From: Antedon mediterranea
Taxonomy: Eukaryota > Echinodermata > Crinoidea > Comatulida > Antedonidae
Assembly (NCBI RefSeq): GCF_964355755.1
Contig: NC_092670.1
Coordinates: 34,585,795 to 34,649,794, forward strand
Length of the DNA stretch: 64,000 bases
Reading direction: 5' to 3'
Position numbers and translations under genes: made by a program. The notes below the pieces were generated by a model. The model had not been told where the DNA came from and did not search any database. It saw only the letters and a list, made by a program, of their open reading frames with translations. Shown here one piece after another: positions 39,501-49,000 of the stretch (position 1 is its first letter; every line of letters starts with the position of its first letter).

Positions 39501-40932
39501 TGACAAACAAAATAATATTGCCGTACGGACACACGTATACATTGCTGTATGAACAAATTGCCGTATGGTTAAATTGCCGAAAGGACAAAAATTGGCCTAA
39601 GGACAAATTGGCATACAGTCTAACTAAATTTAAACGTTGAGGGCAGCATAGTATAATCATGGAAGCGAGAATTGTAACGAACTTTGGAAAAAGAATCCAG
39701 CGCCTTGCAACTTCTCTCGAAAATAAGGAAATTAATCTAAATCAAGTGCAATATATATTTTAGATGGGTTATGTAGAGATGCCATACAATTTGAACTATA
39801 TTTTTGTTCCAATTCTCGCTTCCATGATTATGTTACCCTCCCCACCCAGCCCCAGCAGAGAGAGTGGTTTCAGTCACGTGGTTTTAAAATAATATGCTTC
39901 CCTCAACGTTTAAATTTAGTTCAAATTGACCCACTTTTTAAAAAATCTTTTAATTTTTATTTTGTTGGAATTTGTCAAAGGGACAATACATCTTTAAATA
40001 AAAACATGTTTTGGTATAAATATCATGTACCATTCTTTTTTTTAATAAATAAAATATACAGTAATTAATTCGGCCATTTTAAATTGTAAAATAACTAAAA
40101 AGGCCTTTTAATAACAATAATATTCTAATACTGAACAATACTATTACTGTAAGAATCTAACTTTCAAAATTGATTAAATTATATGTAAAGATATATATTT
40201 TATATAGGTACAAAATCCCCTCCACCCCCCCCCCCCCCCCCGCCACAAAAAACATTGATAATAAACTTACATGGGTTCCCTTGTATCTTTTACTGTTCTT
40301 TCAACCGATACCAGATTACTAACTATCAAACTAAATCCGTGCAACTTTGCATCAGCTATAGATTTTTGTTTTTCTTTGCCTGTCAAATGCACGGGCCTTC
40401 CATCCTCTCCTGGTCCTGTCCTTGCCGGGTGAAGACCGTGTTGCGGGAGTGCATTTTTCGGATCTATGTTATGACCCAAGCCGTCTGGAGGGCTAAGCCT
40501 CACGTTTCCCCCTCGTAGCCGAACTTGTCTCGATTTCTTTAAAACGGCTTCATTACGATCGGGATCTTTGTGAGTAGCTACACCATCGTAAGTTTTATCA
40601 TTCTCTTGAAAAATATGATCTTTACCAACTGGTTCATTTTTATTTGCATAATTATTAACTTTTTCTAAGCGACGTCCTGCGATTTCTTCCGTCTTTTTCT
40701 TGTTGTAGATTTCACCGACAATATTGATTTGCTGTGCAGGCTTGTTATCAAAACTTAAGCGCTCATGCTTAACCGCATTATTCTTATCAACCGCATTCTT
40801 ATCTTCTGTAGATTTCGACCCATCGTTACTACTACTTATATTGTTGTCATAATAAACAAAATAAATGAAAGAAACTAGTGAAAACCAAACGATACCCCAA
40901 ATTAGGACGGAAAACGGCTTCCACCTTGCCAT
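30455..40932 (-). CDS. GALNT: Polypeptide N-acetylgalactosaminyltransferase, divergent, complete
   Basis: Ten exons join in phase to 678 residues. These enzymes start mucin-type O-glycosylation in the Golgi by moving GalNAc from UDP-GalNAc to Ser/Thr. Visible: short cytosolic tail and membrane anchor (about 6-28), charged stem (30-200), catalytic start PPVSVIIVVHN (232-242), IDDFSDD (270-276), RLEGVRAAKGDVIVF (309-323), WGAENIEL (431-438), CGGSIEVVPCSRIFH (445-459), WMDNYKDKF, CKNFDWYLKTVYP, then a ricin-type lectin domain with three CL motifs (551-678). Oddities: the metal-binding D-x-H is D-P-Y at 325-327, the usual MAGGLF segment reads VIMESIF (405-411), and WGGEN is WGAEN. Some of this recalls the GALNT8/9/17/18 group (IMGCSF, CSR). 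Family certain; activity uncertain. Small introns hold nothing recognisable beyond listed repeats. Confidence 0.9.
31293..31380. repeat. Dispersed repeat tail (GCGCTATATAAAT)
   Basis: TGTACAGCGCTTAGAGGTTT followed by AGGCGCTATATAAATCCAGG and an ATT run. The same ending GCGCTATATAAAT occurs at 55430. Probably the 3' end of a SINE or LINE, inside GALNT intron 9. Confidence 0.5.
31493..31636 (-). CDS. GALNT: GALNT exon 9 (lectin repeat beta)
   Basis: Acceptor GTTCTAG, donor CAGAG|GTGATT, 48 codons. VFTLSSRSELKWNNLCIEV and the HQSW motif fit the second ricin-type repeat; the usual CLD reads CIE. Confidence 0.9.
31932..31990. repeat. GALNT: 43-bp tandem duplication across a splice donor
   Basis: TTTTCAAATACTCTACCTGA and the following TTTAA(A/G)CTGGCTTTATCA occur twice in a row, offset 43 bp. 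The unit covers the last codons of GALNT exon 8 and its donor. The two copies differ at only about one position, so the duplication is recent. Confidence 0.9.
31975..32079 (-). CDS. GALNT: GALNT exon 8 (lectin repeat alpha)
   Basis: Acceptor TTTTACAG, donor AATCAG|GTAGAG, 35 codons with LCLDSYARTIGSSVYLNKC. A 43-bp tandem duplication repeats its last bases and the donor just downstream; using the second donor would read into TGA. Confidence 0.9.
32350..32494. repeat. GAT/GCT trinucleotide microsatellite
   Basis: GATGATGATGCTGATGATGC-type repeats with recurring GCCAGATGATGCT blocks, inside GALNT intron 7. It reads as histidine or methionine runs in some frames, which has no coding meaning here. 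Confidence 0.9.
32909..33043 (-). CDS. GALNT: GALNT exon 7
   Basis: Acceptor TTTTTTTAG, donor GGACAG|GTAAGG, 45 codons. Encodes CKNFDWYLKTVYP, which closes the catalytic domain in this family, and the linker to the lectin domain. Confidence 0.93.
33153..33367. mobile_element. TA-flanked inverted-repeat element (TATCCTC ends)
   Basis: TCCTCGGTTATAATCCCACT at the left and GTGGGATTACACTAGAGGAT at the right are inverted. It resembles the ends of 12525-13258, so it is probably a related short family. Lies in GALNT intron 6. Confidence 0.55.
33415..33606 (-). CDS. GALNT: GALNT exon 6
   Basis: Acceptor TTTTTTTTAG, 64 codons. Encodes TWMCGGSIEVVPCSRIFH and WMDNYKDKF. Two donors with identical context CAAG|GTCAAT lie 10 bp apart; only the downstream one (after 33415) keeps phase with exon 7, so that end is used. 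Confidence 0.85.
34074..34191 (-). CDS. GALNT: GALNT exon 5
   Basis: Acceptor TCTTTCCAG, donor TTCAGG|GTAATC. Encodes PTAVIMESIFAVNKKFFEHI and WGAENIELSFR. The acceptor-substrate loop normally reading MAGGLF is two residues longer and different here. Confidence 0.92.
34337..34620 (-). repeat. tRNA-headed SINE, copy with head
   Basis: On the minus strand the head GAGCGGTAAGTGGCCAAGCG, then GTTAAGACATTGG, then the B-box GGGTTCGAGCC, resembles a class II (Leu/Ser-type) tRNA. The body follows: GGTTCTGGTGGTAGAACGAG, CTATAAACCGTAGGTCCAGT, TTTGAGACGAGTAGGGG. The body is shared with copies at 38386, 44905 and 54550. Confidence 0.75.
35480..35720. repeat. Degenerate tandem AT-rich repeat
   Basis: Recurring TTAAGAAATGAATATGC(T/C)AAA words, roughly 25-35 bp apart, with many substitutions. 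Confidence 0.5.
36504..36653. mobile_element. TGGTTCCCACTAG inverted-repeat element, copy 3
   Basis: AGCTTGGTTCCCACTAGAAC at the left and CTCTAGTGGGAACCAAAC at the right are inverted ends. AACGCAAGGACGTAAACG and GTGTTGACCAATGACAGG match the copy at 2048. Best-preserved termini of the three. Confidence 0.75.
36682..36885 (-). CDS. GALNT: GALNT exon 4
   Basis: Acceptor CCTATATAG-type, donor TATCC|GTAAGT. Encodes WLEPLVDRL, TPIVDRVDTETFE and RGGFKWNLDTRW, all standard landmarks of the catalytic domain. Confidence 0.92.
37125..37300. repeat. Dispersed repeat (AAGCGCAAGTATCCATCT)
   Basis: A TAA run followed by TTTGTAAAGCGCAAGTATCC, AGACGCTCACTGCGCTACTG and AAGTAATCAGCGCAAAG. The GCGC-rich tail style resembles retroposon 3' ends. 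Single copy in this window, so class uncertain. Confidence 0.4.
37642..38102. mobile_element. TA-flanked element with internal CTAATAGTAACCC repeats
   Basis: ACCATAAATTTTCTAATAGT at the left and ATTAGAAGATTTACGGT at the right are inverted. CTAATAGTAACCC recurs at least six times near both ends, part of it in direct tandem and part inverted as GGGTTACTA. Lies in GALNT intron 3. Confidence 0.65.
38159..38330 (-). CDS. GALNT: GALNT exon 3
   Basis: Acceptor TATTTTTTAG, donor AAATG|GTAAGC. Encodes RLEGVRAAKGDVIVFADPYC, the region that in typical family members carries D-x-H; here the triplet is D-P-Y (residues 325-327). Confidence 0.93.
38386..38760 (+). repeat. tRNA-headed SINE, full-length-like
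   Basis: Head GCTGAGTGGCCGAGCGATTA resembles a Leu/Ser-type tRNA A-box; the body has TAAGGACTTAAAACTGGAGG, ATTTTAAAGAACTAGGGTAG and TATTACCCCGTTGTACTCGT, then the segment TTTGGTGGCAGCACTTGACA shared with 3845-4040. Lies in GALNT intron 2. Confidence 0.7.
38836..39002 (-). CDS. GALNT: GALNT exon 2
   Basis: Acceptor TTCTTTTAG, donor GATG|GTAAGA. Encodes CRSLHYKPPLPPVSVIIVVH and the rest of the first nucleotide-binding strand up to IDDFSDD. Confidence 0.93.
39111..39997. mobile_element. TTAA-flanked element, long copy 5
   Basis: Starts TTAAAGATGTATTGTCCCTT and ends AGGGACAATACATCTTTAA but is more than twice the usual length. Its interior has its own inverted pair (AAACGTTGAGGG at 39632 with CCCTCAACGTTTAAA at 39902; GGAAGCGAGAATTG with CAATTCTCGCTTCC) and a run of short ATTGCCGTAYGGACAAA-like repeats at about 39424-39620. 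Either a longer source element or a composite. Confidence 0.65.
40225..40241. repeat. Poly-C run (17 C)
   Basis: Uninterrupted C homopolymer in GALNT intron 1, just downstream of exon 1. Length is unreliable in most sequencing. Confidence 0.9.
40271..40932 (-). CDS. GALNT: GALNT exon 1
   Basis: ATG at 40932 (MARWKPF) to donor CCCAT|GTAAGT, 220 codons plus two bases. Encodes the membrane anchor and a lysine/asparagine-rich stem, ending with GEDGRPVHL and the conserved N-V-S-R-type lead-in to the catalytic domain. Confidence 0.9.
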
Positions 40933-42847
40933 GCTGGCAAACTCCCTACATGCTTCAGTGACCAAAAACAAGTCAACGTCATCAACTAACACACTGCCGT
41001 GTGCATTTTCGTCCCTGGGAAGTGCTCAAGACAGACAAGACGTGCAATGACAGTGAAATTTATTGACATAAGCGGCTTTTAATCAAATAGGTGATTCCCC
41101 GAATGTGCAACTCATTTAACCTCACTACGGGATTGTCGCGTTGATGATAGGCCTATATATTGAAATAAAAAGGATGTTTACATTATAAATCAGGGGAGTC
41201 CTGTATAATTTGTTTTTATTACATTTAAAAATAAAAGAAATATTTCCTGACAGTAAAGAGTCACAAGAGATAAATGACAATTTAGATGGCAAATGACATT
41301 TATTTACATTTAATGTTTAAAATGAAGATATACAACACAAACCTACTACTTTTAGGCCTAATAGTTGTATAACTACGCGGTAATAATAAATATATCAGAC
41401 TATCCAAACAAAAAATATCAAAAAACCATTCATAAAAATACAAAAGTAAGCAGAATGTAAAAACACTTCAATCCGTGTAGAAATTCATTTTGAGACAAGA
41501 AGCATGAAGAAATATCGTTGATGAATAAATTAAAGTTGGTCCTAAATTACGGATTTACAGAACGTGGGCCACTGATAGATCCGTGAAATAAAATCTTTTG
41601 AAATCCATCGAATAGAAAAGACCGGATCCATTCCATAGGCCTACTTGGCCTCTAATGTTAAATTGTGAAGCGAGTTTGTTAAGGGCGTTTGATAGGGTAA
41701 TTTATCAAGGATAACATCAATTGTAGGTAAACATGGTTTGTCCAACGACGATGCCCAGTTATGGTGGAGGTAACACAAAAAACGAGAAGGAAAAAAAACA
41801 TTCTGAACATTAGTAGCGATAAGCCAATTAGAGGTGATATGTTCAAATATTGCAGATTGAATAACACATTTTCTCAACAATATTATTAATTTAATTCAAT
41901 TTCAATTCAATTTATTCCGGATTCATAATAAATACATAATTGAATTATATAAAATATAAGATAAGCAATTCAGTTTTTTTCATAGATCTTGTTTAAGTTT
42001 AACAGAAGACAGCTAACATCAATATGAGGGAATCTAATAAACGTACCGTTAGAAAGGCTATATCGTTATGTTTTATATTAATTTATATGGCACTTTTAAC
42101 AAAGTGCCTTACATCACACAAACAAATACCTTAAAAAAGTTATAGGTACTAGCAAGCCTATAAGAAAAGAAAATCGTGTCTCCTATTATTTTATTCTTTA
42201 AATCTTTGCAATACATGTATCTAATACAATATTTAATTATAAAAAATACCTTGTTTTAAACAGTTGGCATATAATAATACACATAGTTTAACTGAATTGA
42301 ATTTAATCGTGTACAAAATATAAAAATGACTGACTAAATATAATATTTAATGCTCCATAATTCTTATTTTTTCAGACAATAAAGTCGTTATAACGCCACC
42401 GTAAGCATTCTATATAGAGACAAACAAAAATAAAAATGTGTAATATTATTGGAAAAGTACAATGTGATTTTTTGTTTTAAACGGTCTGCCGCCCTCTTTT
42501 TTTTCACTTTCGAGCCGGATCATTTTCATCGAAAACCGCGGATGTCACGCTTGAGTGAGTGTGAACGTGTGGAGTGGAAACATTTATTTATCTTTTCAAT
42601 GTAGGAAGCGATTCACAGATAAAAGAACAACAGACCAAGGCTTTTGTTTTCGCAAACAATAGAACAATTCACTCACTTGGTATTCCAATTCCAACAGATT
42701 TTTCTCTTCTTACGCTGTCTTATTATGAGGTCAAATCATTACTGTCCGCTATTTTAATATAGAATAACATCAAAACTTACCGTGTGTTCTGGCGAAAAAT
42801 CTTAGCCCAGTGAAATTGTCAGTTCGCCAGCAGCTGTGTGTTTGAGA
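40933..42847. other. Shared upstream region of GALNT (-) and integrin alpha (+)
   Basis: About 1.9 kb between divergent start codons, AT-rich apart from GC-richer blocks near 40930-41130 and 42480-42560 (GCCGCCCTC, GAGCCGGATC, ACCGCGGATGTCACG) that could be promoter-proximal. A dispersed TCAATTCAATTTATT repeat starts at 41895. No other gene seen. Confidence 0.5.
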
Positions 42848-43044
42848 ATGGACAGAAGACCGGTACTTAGCGCTAGAAGTATGGAGCGTAGACTTTTTTC
42901 TTGTATATTAACTTTTATATTTTATATAACATATTGTAATGGATATAACTTGGATACTTCCTATCCAATTGTACATAAATTCGACGAAATTGGCAGTCTT
43001 TTTGGATTTTCAGTAGCTCAACACAGCGTAGGAAACACAAAATG
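42848..43044 (+). CDS. ITGA: Integrin alpha exon 1
   Basis: From ATG to donor AAATG|GTAAGT, 65 codons plus two bases. Signal peptide and first propeller strand, ending in the split tryptophan codon of WLIVGAP. Confidence 0.92.
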
Positions 43045-46000
43045 GTAAGTTTGAATTCTTTTTATTTCCGATGGTAGGCCTAGATAGTAGTCCACACGAC
43101 ACACTACATGATAGAATACAGGAAGTGAGTTATAAGCTGTATTCCTTCATACATTTAACAACAATTATAGATTACAATGAATTGGATATATATCATCACT
43201 GGTAAAGTATTTCATTTTTAAAGTGATTTTCACCACACTGATTTATCACGAATTATATATTAAAACATTTAATATTTTATTGATGACATTTGATTATTTA
43301 TATAATTAAATTAATAATAGGCCTACTCATCACACTGAATATTATGATTAATATATATAATGAATAATGATAATAATTATTATTATTATGTACAGTAGGT
43401 TTAATAATAGTTAGTAGTACTTAATTAAAATAAACAATTTTAATAAATACTTTACCTTAGTAGTATTGGTTTTCAGTCTAAAAATATATACAGTATACAG
43501 TATTATAATGTAATAGCAATAATATGAATGTTAAATACTTTACCTGTACAGCATGTTGTTTTGCTACTATGGACTAAATACTAGCCCACCTCCTAACTCT
43601 TCTCTCTTTTTTGTTGGCCAGAAAAGTTTAAATTTTGTACTGTATGTCTAACAGACATGATTTCTATTTTTAATTGATTTCCTTAATTTCCCCTAAAGGT
43701 TAATTGTAGGTGCTCCAAATGCCAACACTACTGGTGCTAGTGTTACACAGAATGGAGCTGTATACCGATGTCCGGTTACCCCATTCTCAAACCCTGGTAG
43801 ATGTACTAAGATTGATTTTGATAATCAAGGTAAGGATATCCTTGATAAAAGTAGTTTTTATTGTCAGGGGTGGAGTCAGGCTAATGGTGTGCCCTCACCT
43901 ACTACCCCTTCGACAGCAAAATTGCAGTAATGAACTACTACTTTTTAATCTGTTTCTGACAGACTATTATATTTCAGCGCATTTAAATATCTTGGATCCG
44001 CCTATGTTTGTTACATTTCCATCTTTTTCATCATTTATATCTATTTTTGGGTCCCAAAGGTGTCCCCTTAATAGGTGTACTACTAAAGACATACTTATTT
44101 CACTCATTCATCTTTTAAGTAGTTATCTAACAATACTGTAGAACATTACTCATTATTTACTTTTATTGGCATGAAAAATCAAGTATCAACTTATAAAATG
44201 GCAATATCCGTAGAGGTTATACCAACTTTATTCACATCATCATACATAAATAGTACAATTATACAATACAATATGTATGTGTGTGTGAAAAGGAGCCAAA
44301 AAATAGCTTTCGCTAATCAAGGTTTGACTCCTGTCACAAAAAATAAATTAGTCATAATGCATACATTTTCATCTATCAACAATAATTTAATAAGAAAGAA
44401 ACAGCAACTATATGAAAGAAATAACGTAAATAACGTAAACAAGGGCTAACATTTATTATTGTAAAAGTAAACATTTAACTTCATTTATGAATTTAAATCT
44501 AGAAGAGGTACATTTTATAACTAAGGGTAAACAAAAATATTACTCAAAATTGTCAAAATATAATAAACAATAATGATTACATTCAATTATAAGAAATCCA
44601 GCAACAATATATTTGATATCAAAACACCCTTAAAAAATTACAAGTTATATCCTTCAAGTACTGTAAATTATTAATCATTCTAAAAAAAAAAACACCCCAG
44701 ATTTGAAACATAATATTATGTGGTACTGTATATTCAAAACTTAATTTTTAGTAAAAGTCCATTTTTTGTTACAAACTTTTACAGACAGCACAGCCCCAAC
44801 TCCAAATATTAAAGATGACCAGTGGCTTGGTGCCTCTGTAGCTAGCTCAGGGGCAGATGGCACTGTTGTGGTATGTATACGAATTTTAAATTTGTTATTT
44901 ATTTATACTGGGTAGCTTATGATCAGTGGTAGTGTGTGTACTAGTACACTGGGATAATCCCCTCCTACTCGTCTCGAAAGATGTACAGTATTAGGTTCAC
45001 ATGAGCTACTGTAGATGTGTACATTGACCTGTGGTTTATAGTCCATATCAGTTTTTGAATTCAAAAGAATTTGGGACCACTATAAACAGAAATCTGGTTA
45101 AATTTAAAAAATGTACAGTAGTCTGGTTTTAGAAGAGTCATACAGTAGCCAACTACACATTATTTGGGGATTCCAAACCTAAAATTGAGCCATTTTTCAA
45201 ACCCACCTTACTAAATTTAAGTTTTACTGTAGTTCCACAGACTTGATAAAAACTAAACTAAATATCTTCAAAACCAGCATTTCTTAAGATCCGAATTGTT
45301 GTTTTTATCATAAAAAACACATTCAGAATATCAGACTTTTCAGAAAACCAGACATATTAGGTCAGCCCAAGGGTGTCCAGCATGGGGAGAGTTGACTGTA
45401 TTGAATTGGATTTTGTTGAATGTGTGAAAAATTAATAATTAAACAAAACACAAGAGAAAACCTACATTAGGGGATGCAAAACAAGTTTTTTTTGCTTCAA
45501 GATTTGCACAGTTTAGGAATAACCCTTTGTACTGTATGATCTAATCCAGGGCCGTAACCACCAGTACGGTTTAGCAGGTTTCAACTTGACCACTTTTTCA
45601 CAGAGGCATTTGACAACCCAGTTGCCTAAACAGAGATTGTTACCTTAATTTCTTGGGAAAACCGCACCACTTTATTTCTTGTAGCTACAAAAGTTTAATT
45701 TATTTCTCAAATCTTGTTTTTTTATACAATTCTATCTTGATAGGCCTGTGCTCCGAGGTTTGTGTGGCGGCACAGTGGAAGTTCGTCGACATTCCAGGAC
45801 GAACCAGTTGGCAGATGCCATTCTGTCAAAAAGAACTTCTTGGAATTTCAATCTTATTCTCCATGTTATGAAACTCGAGGTAATTTTTATTTTAATTTTA
45901 TTTGTTTTTTTTTGTTTTATCTGCATTTTTGGTGCAGAATATTGCAAACAAAACATAAAGCATGGATGATGATCATTATTATAATCAAAATTATCATCAT

Positions 46001-49000
46001 CATCATCAACAGAAATCATAATTACACTGGAACCCCCATCTTTTGGTATACCCCTATTAAGGCGACACCTTTCCATAAAACAAACAAGCAGAAGTATATC
46101 TTTTAAAACAACCCATATTCAGAGCCACCCTATTAAATGGCCACTTTTTGGGTATAGAAGGTGTCCCCTTAATTTGGTTCTTCTACTACTGTATAACTAA
46201 TTGTAAAATTCAATTGTAACATTCCGTGGGTCAAAGTTATATTTTAAACTGGTTATTCCTTGCCTGTTCAGATTTATTCTCCGTGTATTTTGTATTTTTT
46301 ATGGCTAATAAATAAAGGAAATGAAATGAAAACAATTAAAGTTTATAATTTGCATGTTATATAACTGCTTTTGTAATTCACAAAACACTATTACAAACAA
46401 ATGGAATATACTTATATACTATTCAATTCAATTCAACTTTTATTTCAGACAATTGTCCATATGGTATAATACATTACAAAGAAAAAAAAAGATGAAGGAG
46501 AGAGGACCAAAACTTTTATTTATTTGTATATAATGCCTCTCTCCATTTGTAGTACATGTTTGAATCCATCAACAAATATTTATATATACAAATTAACATT
46601 CTGTTTTATGAACTCATTTTGCATTATTAAAAACAAAACTTTCGCTACATATGAAAATACAATTGACATTCATTGTTAGAATTTATATCCATTGTTAAAA
46701 ATTAAATGGTCCAGAATGAAGCAATGATTTGGAAAATAAAAAATGAAAGAATGAAACAAATTATACAATAGCAAATTATCGTAATATTTAAGTGATGATA
46801 TTTTTTAATGAAGTACAGTAAGCTTGTCTGTGCCTCTTGGCTCACGACAGATCACCATTGCTGTAACCTGCCTTGTTGTGGAAGGAAATATTAGCAAGCT
46901 GTCACAGCACTATTACATGTCCCCAATGTTTTACCAGAAAATGCTTGTACCAGCATTTATTTAAATAAAGTCATCACAAGATTTCTAAAAAAAGTGAACG
47001 AATTGCAATTTACAGTCTAGTTTTAATAGTATATGAATGTCAGTCCACCATACTGGATACATAATATTAGATAGTTGAATTTAAAGCCCTCAAGAGTTAT
47101 ATCTTATTTAGGGGTGGGGCAGGGGGAGGTGAGGTTGATGGGTGACCAATCACAATGCGGTTGGCATCTTTTCTTTAACCTACCTTAAATGCTCCCATCA
47201 ACACAATTGCCTAGTTGAATTTCAAGCCCTGTAGAGATATATTTTTTAGGGGTGGGTAGGGGAGGGAGATTGATGGGTGATTACGATTGGAAGACCAATC
47301 ACAATGCAGTTAATTTAGGCGCCCTTTCTTTAACTTTAAGTACTCCTATCAACACTTCATCTACAGTAGATCATTGATTGATATTTTTTTCCTTGTATGA
47401 CTTGCAGCATTCCTATGCCATTATCAAAGAATTACACTAAGCATGTTTTGTGGCTAACAGCTGTAGGTATGACTAAAAGCCGGCTTAATCCTTCCTCTGA
47501 AGTGCTATTAAATGCCTCTGTATCAACCGTGCTTGGAATTATCATTAGTTAATGATTTCAGTTTCAGGAAATGGCGATACTAGCTATGTAATGACACAAT
47601 TGTTGTCATTTATAAACTAAAACCTGACGTTGATGAAATATAAATGAGTGATGAGAATGTTTATTAAAGCGAAAGAACATTTATGAAAGTATTATTTTAT
47701 TTATACATAATTTTGATTCATTTTAAATTAAGTTTTTAATTATTTTTTATTTCCTCTTGTTTTCATTCAGTGTGTGATTTAAACTCTCTGAATTTATTTC
47801 CTCTATGATTTTAATTTTGCCTTGATTTTCCCATCAATTTTTATTGTAGATCGCTTCATGATTTTAATTCAGATTCAGATTTATTTGGTCCTTGCGGAAA
47901 TTCATGGTTATTATTTCTTCCATGATTTAAACATAGAAAAGATATTATAGTGAACAATTTCTGTATTAAATTCTTCTGTGAGTTCAATTCTGCTATGATT
48001 TTAATTCTTCCGTGATTTTTATTCTTAAATTCCTCAATCTTTATTTTCCATGATTTCTCTCCTGATTTATATGGAATTCTTCCTTGATTTTATTTCTTCC
48101 ATGATTTTAATTCTTCAATTTTTCCATAGTTTCTCCTCTGATTTTAAATCAACCTTATAATTGTAAACACATTTAGAGTACAATAATATTGTTTGATACT
48201 GAATTCAAAATCTGATTTGACCCTTTCTGGGTAGTTAGTTGGCACAATTGGTAGTGTTCCAGCTTTCTGACAATAATACCAGCAATTTACATCATATGTT
48301 GCCTACTTCCCTTGCTAATACTGATCAGGTATTCAGCAGAAGTGGATCCAGGATTTTGATATAGGGAGAATAGAATTGGGAGGGATTACATTGAGGGCCT
48401 AAAAATTAAGGGTCTGAACTTAACCTACTGTATCTTCTATCTTTTTCATTGCAATTTTGTAACCTGTAGGGGAAAGGGCAGGCCGGCTGGATCCACCTAC
48501 TGTTTGATTATGTTTAAGATACCCCAAACCCAAACCGCTCTTTTGAGCGTGCTCTAGCGGAATCGAAGGACACAGTCGCCGAGTTACTGTACTGTACTCT
48601 GTATGGTACAGTATTGTTTGTTTCCTTTTCTTTCTTATCCCAGCTACTGGACATGTAAATGGGTACCAGCAAACTGTAAAATTATTTTAAGTATAATTAT
48701 ACCGTTTCATTCCATGGAGTTCCTAAATATACAGTAATTAGACTAGAAAATTAAAAACCAATCAGATAAGATAAATTAATGAATTTCAATGAATAAACAA
48801 AAACACTGACAAATTATTTGTATTGTGTATAATTGTTAGATAATACAATAGAATTCATACTATCTAGAGGACATCCCTACTGTATCTAGAGGACATCCCT
48901 ACTGTATCTAGAGGACATCCCTACTGTATCTAGAGGACATCCCTACTGTATCTAGAGGACATCCCTACTGTATCTAGAGGACATCCCTACTGTATCTAGA

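Larger units (their letters stand above)
39003..40270 (-). other. GALNT: GALNT intron 1
   Basis: Largely occupied by an 887-bp member of the TTAA family (39111-39997) and a poly-C run near 40225. Nothing else recognised. Confidence 0.6.
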
